Shown here: piece after piece, positions 1 through 6,494 of the stretch
How positions within the stretch are numbered: position 1 is the first letter of the stretch
Layout of the letters: the number at the start of each line of letters is the position of its first letter
NCBI GenBank assembly: GCA_945281075.1
Contig: CALYQE010000083.1
Coordinates: 1-8,466, forward strand
Source: an uncultured Lactobacillus sp.
Lineage (GTDB): Bacteria; Bacillota; Bacilli; Lactobacillales; Lactobacillaceae
Direction of reading: 5' to 3'
DNA length: 8,466 bases
Made by a program: the position numbers and the translations under genes
Notes under the pieces: generated by a model
What the model saw: the letters and a program-made list of their open reading frames with translations, nothing else
What the model was told of the DNA's origin: nothing
Databases searched by the model: none

Positions 1-176
1 CACTGCCCGGCATTTTAGGCATAATTGATGTTCTCTTTGGGCTTAAGCTATTTAGAGGACTTCTCCCGTATCCATACCGCGGCATTTGGATCCCGTTTAC
101 AATTTTTATTATTTTTTATTTGTTCTATTACGTTTTAACTGTCAAACTTTATAAAAAAATCGTATTGGATAATTAG
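1..176 (+). CDS. C-terminal fragment of an FtsX-type ABC transporter permease (5' end outside window)
   Basis: Only the last 57 codons are present, read from base 3 to a TAG at 174-176. The peptide has a short hydrophobic stretch, a loop with the run PYPYRGIWIP, a long hydrophobic helix (about residues 28-48 of the fragment) and a short Lys-rich cytoplasmic tail (KLYKKIVLDN). A final transmembrane helix followed by a short basic tail is how FtsX/MacB-type permeases of Gram-positive bacteria end, and the wording resembles lactobacillar FtsX-like permeases. Such proteins export peptides or sense and remove antimicrobials together with an ATPase. The fragment is too short to tell subfamilies apart, so the family call is a recognition-based inference. 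It converges on the electron-transfer cluster and has no visible functional link to it. Confidence 0.5.
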   Translation, partial: LPGILGIIDVLFGLKLFRGLLPYPYRGIWIPFTIFIIFYLFYYVLTVKLYKKIVLDN

Positions 177-192
177 TAATATGTGAAATATA

Positions 193-222
193 AAAAGCTA
201 CGCTGTTTGAAGCGTAGCTTTT
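193..222. terminator. Bidirectional intrinsic terminator between the permease and dmkA
   Basis: A perfect 11-bp inverted repeat (AAAAGCTACGC / GCGTAGCTTTT) encloses an 8-nt loop. The A-run on the left and T-run on the right give a U-tract in either direction. It lies between the stop of the plus-strand permease (176) and the stop of the minus-strand dmkA (241), so it can end both convergent transcripts. Confidence 0.88.
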
Positions 223-240
223 AAGTCCATTTAAAAGATT

Positions 241-1254
241 TTATGAAAATAAAATTCCAATTACTAACCCTAAGATTTGCATTAGTTGAAACCAAAATAA
301 ATTTTGTGGGGCCAAATCAAAGGTAGTCAGGACTTTGTGCCTAATATTATCTTTATCTACCCAAAATGTCATATCCTTAGTTTGCTTTTTTCTAAAGGTC
401 TGAACGTTTTTATATAGTCGAGGAAAGGTGATAAATACTAAAAGTTGCCAAATAGGTAAAAGTTTAAAAATTACACTAATCGAAACGATTACATAAGGAA
501 ATAAAGTTAAAAAACTAAATAACTTTAAAGACCTTGGAATACCTATATATGAAGGTAAAGTATAGCGACCATTAGCTAAATCCTGCTTCAAGTCGCAAGT
601 ATTATCAGCTAGCATTGTAGCGGCATTAAAAAAAGCCTGAGGTAAAGCTATCCAAAAGACCATTAATAAATTAGCTAAATTACCAGAAAATGAAAATATA
701 GGCCAATTTAAAGTCAAACTAGCCAGTTGTGAAAATGGTGAATTAATGTAAACAGCTAAAAACATTATGCCCAGACCTTCAAACAAGCCAGCTAAAATTT
801 CTCCTAAAGGAATTCGAGAGAAAGGTACAGGACCGTAGGTATAGAAAACAGCAACGAAAAGGCCAGGTACTCCAACTAATATAATAAAAAGATCCGTTCG
901 AATTGTTAGCCAAATGCCCAAAATTCCAGCAATAAAAAGCAACATAAGCATTAATATTAAAGAAGTTGTGGGAGATAAGTTACGCTTACCAATTAAATTA
1001 TGCTCTTTTTGATAGCTCTTACTTTTAGCAAGGCGGTAGTCTTGAACGTTATTAAAACCTGTAACAAAAAGTGCAATTGCTCCTTGAGCAATCAAGTAAA
1101 TCAACGAGTTTTCCCAATTAAAAGTATGAAAATAAAAGTACGCAAACAATACACCTAATAAGTAGGGCATTAAGCTATTCAATTTGGTGTTAAGTCTGAC
1201 TAATTCAAAAAAATCAGTTATAGTAAAGCGTTTATATTGTTTTTTAGCCTCCAT
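241..1254 (-). CDS. dmkA: UbiA/MenA-family prenyltransferase (DmkA, demethylmenaquinone synthesis for EET)
   Basis: This 337-residue polytopic membrane protein is a UbiA-superfamily prenyltransferase, expected to join a polyprenyl diphosphate to 1,4-dihydroxy-2-naphthoate and yield demethylmenaquinone. The two Asp-rich motifs sit where the family has them: N68-N69-x-x-D72 after the second hydrophobic segment, and D217-x3-D221-x3-D225 followed by NGRYTLPSYIG, which corresponds to the usual 'R-T-L-A-x-x-L-G' tail. The first motif has Asn in place of the Asp of the usual NDxxD. About eight or nine hydrophobic helices are visible. The ATG at 1254 follows a good ribosome binding site (GAAAGGAAA, about 8 nt away), 25 nt after the apbE stop, so it is the last gene of the pplA-apbE-dmkA unit. 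The name comes from the conserved order of the FLEET locus. By sequence alone it could be called menA. Confidence 0.85.
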   Translation of the reverse strand: MEAKKQYKRFTITDFFELVRLNTKLNSLMPYLLGVLFAYFYFHTFNWENSLIYLIAQGAIALFVTGFNNVQDYRLAKSKSYQKEHNLIGKRNLSPTTSLILMLMLLFIAGILGIWLTIRTDLFIILVGVPGLFVAVFYTYGPVPFSRIPLGEILAGLFEGLGIMFLAVYINSPFSQLASLTLNWPIFSFSGNLANLLMVFWIALPQAFFNAATMLADNTCDLKQDLANGRYTLPSYIGIPRSLKLFSFLTLFPYVIVSISVIFKLLPIWQLLVFITFPRLYKNVQTFRKKQTKDMTFWVDKDNIRHKVLTTFDLAPQNLFWFQLMQILGLVIGILFS

Positions 1255-1279
1255 AATTTATTTCCTTTCACAAACTATT

Positions 1280-2365
1280 TTATGGTTTCAAATTAGCTAA
1301 GTGGTAACCATTATTTGAAAACAGCTTAAATTTATTTTTAAGACCTGGTGTAATATAAACATTTTTCTTTTTCGTTATAAAAATTGCTTCTATACCTGAC
1401 TTTTTTTCAATATATTTGTATCCTTTCTTTAATCCTCGATTAAAAACAGCAGTGGATAATCCATCTCCAGTTTTTGAACGTTTGGCGATAATTGTTACGC
1501 TCAATAAGTTGTTTTGACAAGGGTAGCCAGTTTTAGGATTCATCAAATGACTATAAACCTTATTACCAACTTTAAGATAGCGTTCGTAAATTCCTGAAGT
1601 TACGGCTGTAGCATTTTGTTCAGGAAGGGATCCAATTGCTGCTCCGCGTGCAGCTTTAGGATCCTGAATTCCAACTGACCAGTTATTTCCATTAGTTGGT
1701 GATTTTCCTAACACATAAACATTGCCACCTAGGTCGATGATGGCACTAGTTACTCCTTCTTTTTTTAATACTTTCATTACCTCATCAGAAATAAAACCTT
1801 TAGCCATTCCGCCAAGATCTAGCTTCATACCTCGCTTTTTTAGAAAAACAGTTCGTTTTTGATCATTAAATACGACGTTATGATAATTTACTAAGGGTAA
1901 TTTCTTTTTAATTGTGCTTTCTTTAGGTTTATGAGCATCAGGAAAACCAATTCGCCACAAACTAGTAATAGGGCCAATGGTAAAATCAAATGTACCTGCG
2001 GATATTTTACTGTAGTAGTACGCATCCTTGCACATCCTATAAATAGTTGGTGTTACCTTAGTCGACTTAATTCCAGCATTTTGATTGATTTTATCTATTT
2101 CACTACCCTTTTGATTAACAGTAGTTTCTTTTGCTAAAGTTTCAATGCGATCGAAACCGGCCTGTAATGCTTGATGTTTATGCTTGTTATATATTTTAAT
2201 TGTGCAAACGGTACCCATTAAAAATTTAGTATCAGAAATTGGCTGAGTTGTGATCTCGGTTTTCACAGCCTTGGTATTTTTACTTTGAGTTGAGCATGCT
2301 GCCAAACTAGTTCCTGCTATTAGTAGTTCTATTACTAATAGTACTTTCAAAACTTGCTTTTTCAT
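1280..2365 (-). CDS. apbE: ApbE-type FMN transferase lipoprotein (FmnB), flavinylates PplA
   Basis: This 361-residue exported lipoprotein covalently transfers FMN from FAD to a Thr/Ser of target proteins outside the membrane. A signal peptide leads to a lipobox L21-A-A-C24. ApbE family landmarks follow in order: FLMGT (48-52), the segment DFTIGPITSLWRIG (127-140), LDLGGMAKGF (182-191), IDLGGNVYVLG (210-220), TSGIYERY with SHLMNPKTGYP (256-282), and GDGLSTAVF (300-308), which carries the Asp and Thr of the metal/FAD site. Length is normal for the family. The ATG at 2365 is preceded by AGGGA about 7 nt away. It lies 68 nt downstream of pplA, which encodes two ApbE target domains, so PplA is the obvious substrate. 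In Listeria the equivalent is called FmnB. A hairpin in the upstream gap may reduce its expression relative to pplA. Confidence 0.93.
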   Translation of the reverse strand: MKKQVLKVLLVIELLIAGTSLAACSTQSKNTKAVKTEITTQPISDTKFLMGTVCTIKIYNKHKHQALQAGFDRIETLAKETTVNQKGSEIDKINQNAGIKSTKVTPTIYRMCKDAYYYSKISAGTFDFTIGPITSLWRIGFPDAHKPKESTIKKKLPLVNYHNVVFNDQKRTVFLKKRGMKLDLGGMAKGFISDEVMKVLKKEGVTSAIIDLGGNVYVLGKSPTNGNNWSVGIQDPKAARGAAIGSLPEQNATAVTSGIYERYLKVGNKVYSHLMNPKTGYPCQNNLLSVTIIAKRSKTGDGLSTAVFNRGLKKGYKYIEKKSGIEAIFITKKKNVYITPGLKNKFKLFSNNGYHLANLKP

Positions 2366-2380
2366 CTTAAATCCCTTAAC

Positions 2381-2413
2381 AAAAAAGGAGCGGCTATAAT
2401 GTCACTCTTTTTT
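2381..2413 (-). terminator. Terminator-like hairpin (possible attenuator) between pplA and apbE
   Basis: Read on the minus strand, GAGTG (2407-2403) pairs with CGCTC (2392-2388), including one G-U pair, around a 10-nt loop. The stem is extended by an A6/T6 arm past a single bulged base and runs straight into a T6 tract (2386-2381). This is the shape of a weak intrinsic terminator just after the pplA stop. No clear promoter lies between it and apbE, so I infer partial read-through that lowers apbE and dmkA output relative to pplA. Confidence 0.55.
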
Positions 2414-2433
2414 CTAATTAATAATTAAAATTT

Positions 2434-3351
2434 CTATTCCTGATAAACAATATTATCTACTTTTATAGTCTTAGTGTCACCTTTTTGTGCTGCATTAATT
2501 AACTGACTGACGTAGGCAATAAAGGAATTGGAAGATTCAGTTGCTCCTGAAACTACCTGTACTTTTTCAGTATTACCCTTAGACTTTAAGAACTCTTCTT
2601 GTAATTTTGGAATATACTCTTTAGGGCCAATATTATTAATTTTCTTCATTTGTTTTTCGTATGAAGAATTTTTGGTTTTAGAAATACCCTTTTTGTTAAT
2701 TTGATCATATTTAAAACTGCTGATTTTACCCTTTTTAATTACCATTGCAAATACTTGACGGTAATCATGACTGTAGTTCTGTTCTTCTAGCTTGTAAGTA
2801 CCATCTTTCATTTTTTTATCATTATTAATATGAATAGTACCTGTTTTACCTTTTTGTGCGGCTTGAGTTAACTGGTTAACATAGTTCTTTAAAGTCATAC
2901 TGGAACCGGTTGCCCCTGATACTACCTGAATGGCACTTGAATTAGCACCATTTTTAGCGAATGATTTCCGTAACTCAGGAATATATTCTTTAGGACCTAT
3001 CTTTTCCTTAGAATATTTCTTCATTTGCTCTTCATATTTATCGTCCTTTGCCTTCGATTTACCATCTTTATTAAAGTAATCATAACTAGTATCAATTACT
3101 TTACCATTTTTAACCGTCATTGCCATTTTTAATCGATAGCCATTGGAGAAATTGTCTTCTACCAGTTTATAGTCACCATCTTTTAACTTGCCTCCAGCAA
3201 CTTGTTTGATGGCTTTTTTCTGAGTAACTTTACTTTCTTTTGGTTTCGAATTCTTGGAAGAATCATTGCTAGCTGTTGTTGAGCAGGCACCTAATAATAA
3301 AGCAGATAAAGATAACATAGTTGCACTGTAAATAATCTTGTTTTTTTTCAT
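2434..3351 (-). CDS. pplA: PplA-like surface lipoprotein with two FMN-binding domains
   Basis: This 305-residue extracytoplasmic lipoprotein is the terminal flavin carrier of Gram-positive EET. A signal peptide ends in the lipobox L20-G-A-C23, followed by a Ser/Lys/Asn-rich linker (24-50). Two homologous FMN-binding domains follow (about 56-172 and 182-297). Each begins K-D-G-x-Y-K-L, contains IGPKEYIP, and ends with the ApbE flavinylation motif: S145-G-A-T148-G-S150 and S268-G-A-T271-E-S273. FMN is expected on T148 and T271. The ATG at 3351 has a strong ribosome binding site (AAGGAG, about 8 nt upstream). The gene starts the minus-strand unit and its modifying enzyme ApbE is next. The name follows the Listeria homologue, whose signal peptide also yields a pheromone; I see no evidence for or against that role here. 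Confidence 0.92.
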   Translation of the reverse strand: MKKNKIIYSATMLSLSALLLGACSTTASNDSSKNSKPKESKVTQKKAIKQVAGGKLKDGDYKLVEDNFSNGYRLKMAMTVKNGKVIDTSYDYFNKDGKSKAKDDKYEEQMKKYSKEKIGPKEYIPELRKSFAKNGANSSAIQVVSGATGSSMTLKNYVNQLTQAAQKGKTGTIHINNDKKMKDGTYKLEEQNYSHDYRQVFAMVIKKGKISSFKYDQINKKGISKTKNSSYEKQMKKINNIGPKEYIPKLQEEFLKSKGNTEKVQVVSGATESSNSFIAYVSQLINAAQKGDTKTIKVDNIVYQE

Positions 3352-3382
3352 AAATTTCTCCTTGCTAATAAGATGAACGTAT

Positions 3383-3400
3383 TTGTGTATTACTTCACTT
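3383..3400. promoter_or_regulatory. Rex-like operator candidate at the pplA transcription start
   Basis: TTGTGTATTACTTCACTT matches 14 of 18 positions of the generic Rex box TTGTGAAwwwwTTCACAA; three of these matches are at permissive A/T positions. It lies immediately downstream of the predicted pplA -10 box, over the expected start point, where a repressor would block initiation. It shares the core TTGTG-N8-CACTT with the element at 3508-3525. Rex senses the NADH/NAD+ ratio, which fits control of an NADH-consuming pathway. The match is by eye, and an AT-rich region produces such matches by chance. Confidence 0.4.
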
Positions 3401-3406
3401 ATTAAA

Positions 3407-3435
3407 ATTATAAAATAGGAACTTAGTTAATGCAA
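3407..3435 (-). promoter_or_regulatory. Probable promoter of the pplA-apbE-dmkA unit
   Basis: On the minus strand a consensus -10 box TATAAT (3412-3407) lies 17 bp from a partial -35 box TTGCAT (3435-3430). Transcription would start near base 3400, about 49 nt before the pplA ATG. The -35 match is weak (3 of 6). Confidence 0.55.
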
Positions 3436-3507
3436 TAGCAATTTAAAGTTTTAAAAATATTCAGAGTAACAATAAAGAAAGCGTATTACACCAATAAAAA
3501 AATATAT

Positions 3508-3525
3508 TTGTGAAATTTAGCACTT
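3508..3525. promoter_or_regulatory. Rex-like operator candidate at the ndh2 promoter
   Basis: TTGTGAAATTTAGCACTT matches 14 of 18 positions of the generic Rex box: the left half TTGTGAA is complete and the right half keeps CAC. Its last two bases overlap the -35 box of the ndh2 promoter. It is identical at 12 of 18 positions to the element at 3383-3400 and has the same orientation. A regulator bound here would sit at the RNA polymerase site for ndh2. Confidence 0.42.
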
Positions 3526-3552
3526 TACCCAATATATAAAGTCTAGTATAAT
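3524..3552 (+). promoter_or_regulatory. Promoter of ndh2 and the plus-strand EET genes
   Basis: The -35 box TTTACC (3524-3529) and the consensus -10 box TATAAT (3547-3552) are separated by exactly 17 bp. Transcription would begin near 3559, leaving a leader of about 35 nt before the ndh2 start. Confidence 0.75.
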
Positions 3553-3579
3553 TAGAAATATGTACAGTTATTACTTTTG

Positions 3580-3585
3580 AAAGGG
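3580..3585 (+). promoter_or_regulatory. Ribosome binding site that decides the ndh2 start
   Basis: AAAGGG lies 8 nt before the GTG at 3594. An in-frame GTG at 3585 overlaps the last base of this site and so cannot be served by it. The GTG at 3594, giving MAEINVVVIGGGFGG, is therefore the better start. Confidence 0.7.
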
Positions 3586-3593
3586 TGCTTAAA

Positions 3594-5489
3594 GTGGCTG
3601 AAATAAATGTTGTTGTGATTGGAGGGGGCTTCGGCGGTCTCTATACGACTAAGCATCTTGCAAAGAAAATGAAAAAACGGCAAGATGTTAAAATTACACT
3701 GATTGATAAAAATCCTTATATGACGATGATGACTTCGCTACATGAAGTAGCGGCTAATCGAGTAGAAGCAAAAAGTCTTAAATATGACTTACAGCGTTTA
3801 TTTTCCCGCAGGAAAAATGTTGATGTTGTAACTGATAATGTTACAAAGATTGATCAGTCTGCCAAAAAAGTTATAGGTGATAATAATGTTTACCCATATG
3901 ATTATGTTGTGTTAGCTATTGGTTCCCAGCCAAACGACTTTGGGACAACTGGTGTCAAGGAATATGGCTTTACTTTAGGTAATCTAGACGATGCTGAGAG
4001 ATTACGTGATCATATTGATTTGATGGTACATATGGGATCTAGGGAACGTGATCCCGAAAAGAAAGCACAGTACCTAAACTTCGTTGTTGTTGGTACTGGG
4101 TTTACAGGAACAGAAATGGCTGGTGAATTGAATTCATGGCGTGGAGAATTAGCTAAAAAATATAATTTGCAAAAGAATGACATTAAAATCACGATGATGG
4201 AAATGGCGCCAACGGTCATGAATATGCTTGATCGACCAGATGCTGATAAGGCAGCACAGTATCTCTTAAAACAGGGAGTTGAAATTAAAACTAACACTGG
4301 TGTAGTCGGAGTTCATAAAAATTATGTTGATCTTAAGGATGGCTCTACATTTCCAACGAGAACCTTGATTTGGACTGCTGGCGTTAAAGCAGTTGATACG
4401 GCTAAAGATTTTGGTTTTCAAACTGGGAAAGCCGGTCGAATAATCGTTAATGAATATTCACAAATTCCTACTGATTCTCATATATATGTTATTGGTGATG
4501 TTGCGTTATATGATGCAGACGATAGTGGACGTGGTGAACCACAAGTAGTCCAAGGAGCTGAATCTGCGGGGAAGTGTGCGCTAAGAAATATTTACAATCA
4601 AATTAATGGTGGTGAGCCCGTTAAATTTAAGGGTACATACTCAGGTTTTATGGTATCTTTGGGGCCGGCTTGGGGTGTAGCTTCTTTAGTTAACACGTTT
4701 CATTTAAGTGGATTCTTTGCCATTTTGATGAAGGACATTGTTGACATGATTTACTTTATAGCAATTTATTCAGGACATTATCTTTTTCATTATGTAATGG
4801 ATGAATGGTTCAGAATTAAGCGCCCCACATTGTGGCGTGGCAACCTTAATCGCTATGGGAATGTCTTGTGGACAGTGCCACTAAGAATATACCTTGGCAT
4901 GATGTGGATAATAGACTGTTGGTATAAAGTTCAAGGCAGTGGTTCATGGTTCACTAATAAATTGCAACTACAGTTCCCATGGTTGATACAGGCTGCTACC
5001 AGCGGCGCTTCGCAAAAAGCTGCAGCAACTACAGCTGCTACTGGAAAAGCTGCAACTGCCGCAGCACCGGCGTTATTTTCTTTGAACTATGATTATGGTC
5101 ATTCGCCAATGGCGGTTTTTGATAAAATGCCAAGTTGGGTTCAAGCAATGACTAAAGTTATGATTCCTAATAAAGAAGCGGCATTGGTAGCTCAGAAAAC
5201 TATGACGTGCCTTGAGATTGCTTTAGGAATCATGCTAATTTTAGGATTTTGTACTTGGTTAGCTGGAGGTATGAGTGCAGTCTTTGTAGCTATTTTTTGT
5301 TTATCAGGAATGAACTACTGGGTGAATGTATGGATGATCTTTGCTGCATTGGCAGTTATGAATGGTTCAGGCAGATCCTTTGGCTTAGATATGTGGTTTG
5401 TGCCTTGGCTGGAAAAGAAACTTACTAAATGGCGTTATGGTATCTTAAAACCAATTTATCACATTGATAAAAATGGGATAAAGAATTAA
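3594..5489 (+). CDS. ndh2: Type II NADH dehydrogenase with C-terminal membrane domain (Ndh2, EET type)
   Basis: This 631-residue protein oxidises NADH and reduces a membrane quinone without pumping protons. The N-terminal 350 or so residues are a two-dinucleotide-fold flavoprotein: GGGFGG (10-15) for FAD, VVVGTGFTG (164-172) for NADH, RTLIWTAGV (256-264), and VIGDVA (299-304) for the FAD ribityl chain, followed by PQVVQGAESAG. Ordinary NDH-2 enzymes are about 400 residues. This one carries about 250 more, with hydrophobic segments around 368-400, 425-442, 538-568 and 573-590 and a Trp-rich end, as in the Ndh2 of FLEET loci, which is distinct from the aerobic enzyme. A low-complexity Ala/Thr stretch (468-494) lies between membrane segments. 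The GTG start at 3594 is chosen for its ribosome binding site. It heads the plus-strand unit and is divergent from pplA. Confidence 0.93.
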   Translation: MAEINVVVIGGGFGGLYTTKHLAKKMKKRQDVKITLIDKNPYMTMMTSLHEVAANRVEAKSLKYDLQRLFSRRKNVDVVTDNVTKIDQSAKKVIGDNNVYPYDYVVLAIGSQPNDFGTTGVKEYGFTLGNLDDAERLRDHIDLMVHMGSRERDPEKKAQYLNFVVVGTGFTGTEMAGELNSWRGELAKKYNLQKNDIKITMMEMAPTVMNMLDRPDADKAAQYLLKQGVEIKTNTGVVGVHKNYVDLKDGSTFPTRTLIWTAGVKAVDTAKDFGFQTGKAGRIIVNEYSQIPTDSHIYVIGDVALYDADDSGRGEPQVVQGAESAGKCALRNIYNQINGGEPVKFKGTYSGFMVSLGPAWGVASLVNTFHLSGFFAILMKDIVDMIYFIAIYSGHYLFHYVMDEWFRIKRPTLWRGNLNRYGNVLWTVPLRIYLGMMWIIDCWYKVQGSGSWFTNKLQLQFPWLIQAATSGASQKAAATTAATGKAATAAAPALFSLNYDYGHSPMAVFDKMPSWVQAMTKVMIPNKEAALVAQKTMTCLEIALGIMLILGFCTWLAGGMSAVFVAIFCLSGMNYWVNVWMIFAALAVMNGSGRSFGLDMWFVPWLEKKLTKWRYGILKPIYHIDKNGIKN

Positions 5490-5500
5490 CGGTATTTTCC

Positions 5501-5534
5501 AAAAGGTCCTATAGTAAATCTATAAGACTTTTTT
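5501..5534 (+). terminator. Terminator-like hairpin (possible attenuator) between ndh2 and eetA
   Basis: AAAAGGTC pairs with GACTTTTT (one G-U pair), then after a C/A mismatch TATAG pairs with CTATA around a 5-nt loop. The stem runs into a T6 tract (5529-5534). It begins 12 nt after the ndh2 stop. There is no good promoter between it and eetA, so I infer that only part of the ndh2 transcripts continue into eetA, eetB and dmkB. Confidence 0.6.
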
Positions 5535-5560
5535 AGTTTATATATCAATGGTGTTTATCT

Positions 5561-5932
5561 ATGAAAAAAAGCAAACGGGTAAAACTGGGCGATTTAATAA
5601 TTATTTTAATTTTACTAGTTATTAGCATCATTCCCTTTTACTTTTTATTATCGCCAATGAGAGAAAGCAATAATATTATTGCTGTAATTAAAGTTGATAA
5701 TAAGCAGGTCAAAAAGCTATCTTTGAACCATGATATAGTGTGGAAATATCAGCATGGCAATAAACTTAATGTGGTTAAGGTAAAAAATCATAAAATTCGA
5801 ATGATTGATGCAAACTGTAAAGATCAAATATGCGTTAAAGACGGTTGGAAAAGTAAGATTGGAGACACAATAATTTGTTTACCTCACAAGTTTTTAGTTG
5901 AATTAAAGGTTGAGAATGAAAATAATGAATAA
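5561..5932 (+). CDS. eetA: EetA: membrane-anchored NusG domain II-like protein
   Basis: This 123-residue protein has one N-terminal transmembrane helix (about 10-31) after a basic start (MKKSKRVK), which points to an extracytoplasmic C-terminal domain. That domain (about 40-118) resembles the NusG domain II family seen in EetA proteins: the pattern C86-x4-C91-V-x2-G-W, G101-D-x-I-I-C106-L-P-H109. In Listeria eetA is needed for electron transfer to the outside, but its exact chemistry is unknown. Length is normal for the family. The ATG at 5561 has no good ribosome binding site (only GGTG about 9 nt upstream), so translation is probably weak. It follows ndh2 by 71 nt and is 15 nt from eetB, always its neighbour in these loci. 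Confidence 0.85.
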   Translation: MKKSKRVKLGDLIIILILLVISIIPFYFLLSPMRESNNIIAVIKVDNKQVKKLSLNHDIVWKYQHGNKLNVVKVKNHKIRMIDANCKDQICVKDGWKSKIGDTIICLPHKFLVELKVENENNE

Positions 5933-5947
5933 AGTTTTGCGTGCACT

Positions 5948-6493
5948 ATGACTAAGACAAGTAACCATTTATACAATTATGTTTTTACAGGAATTTTATG
6001 TTCTCAGGGGATTATTCTTAGTATTGTTGAACAGATGTTACCGTCACCCTTTTTCTTTGCTCCGGGAGCGAGGTTGGGATTAACAAATATCATTACCCTT
6101 ATTTCTTTGATGATTTTGCCTTTTAGGTATTGCTTTTTATTAACATTCCTCAGGATTGTTTTAACAGCATTAATGACTGGTGGAACTGGAACATTTTTAT
6201 ATGCGGCAGCTGGTTCATTTCTAAGTTTAATTTTGATGAAGCTTTTTATACCATTAACATCAAAGTTTATTAGTTTAATTGGTGTGTCGGTTATCGGCGG
6301 CGTGAGCCACAATTTTGGTCAATTATTAATTGCAGTAATACTTGCTCAAAGTAAATTTATTTTTTTATATTTGCCTCTGCTAACGATATTCGGAATTCTA
6401 TCGGGGTTATTAGTTGGCCTAATTAGTAATTTCCTTTTACATTACGTTGGTGCATTCAGCTTTATTAAGAACGTTATTGACAAGGGAAATTAA
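5948..6493 (+). CDS. eetB: EetB: Gx transporter / heptaprenyl diphosphate synthase component I-like membrane protein
   Basis: This 181-residue integral membrane protein has about five hydrophobic helices. It carries the signatures of the family annotated as 'Gx transporter' or 'heptaprenyl diphosphate synthase component I': LPSPFFFAPGARLGLTNI (31-48) and GGVSHNFGQL (117-126). In FLEET loci it partners EetA and is required for extracellular electron transfer; whether it moves a substrate or scaffolds electron carriers is not settled. The fold resembles ECF-type substrate-binding (S) components, so a role in handling a quinone or flavin is a possible inference. No other in-frame start exists between the upstream stop (5930) and the ATG at 5948. 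No clear ribosome binding site precedes it, so coupling to eetA translation is plausible. Its stop is one base before the dmkB start. Confidence 0.87.
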   Translation: MTKTSNHLYNYVFTGILCSQGIILSIVEQMLPSPFFFAPGARLGLTNIITLISLMILPFRYCFLLTFLRIVLTALMTGGTGTFLYAAAGSFLSLILMKLFIPLTSKFISLIGVSVIGGVSHNFGQLLIAVILAQSKFIFLYLPLLTIFGILSGLLVGLISNFLLHYVGAFSFIKNVIDKGN

Positions 6494-6494
6494 A

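Noticed and set aside
1931..2137. Plus-strand open frame of 68 codons inside apbE
   Set aside because: It lies wholly within the well-supported apbE gene on the other strand and has no recognisable protein content.
3383..3525. CRP/FNR-type binding sites in the divergent promoter
   Set aside because: TTGTG-N8-CACTT is closer to the Rex box than to FNR (TTGAT-N4-ATCAA) or CRP spacing, and the position over promoter elements suits a repressor better than an activator.
3585..3593. Upstream GTG start for ndh2, adding three residues
   Set aside because: The codon overlaps the only ribosome binding site. The GTG at 3594 has correct spacing and a typical N-terminus.
4010..4297. Minus-strand open frame of 95 codons inside ndh2
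   Set aside because: It overlaps the NADH-binding part of ndh2, whose motifs are clear in the other strand.
6004..6312. Minus-strand open frame of 102 codons inside eetB
   Set aside because: It is antisense to the conserved core of eetB and matches no family I know.
6447..6494. Upstream in-frame start for dmkB, adding 16 residues
   Set aside because: That start lies inside eetB without a ribosome binding site. The ATG at 6495 has AAGGGAAA before it and gives the usual family N-terminus.
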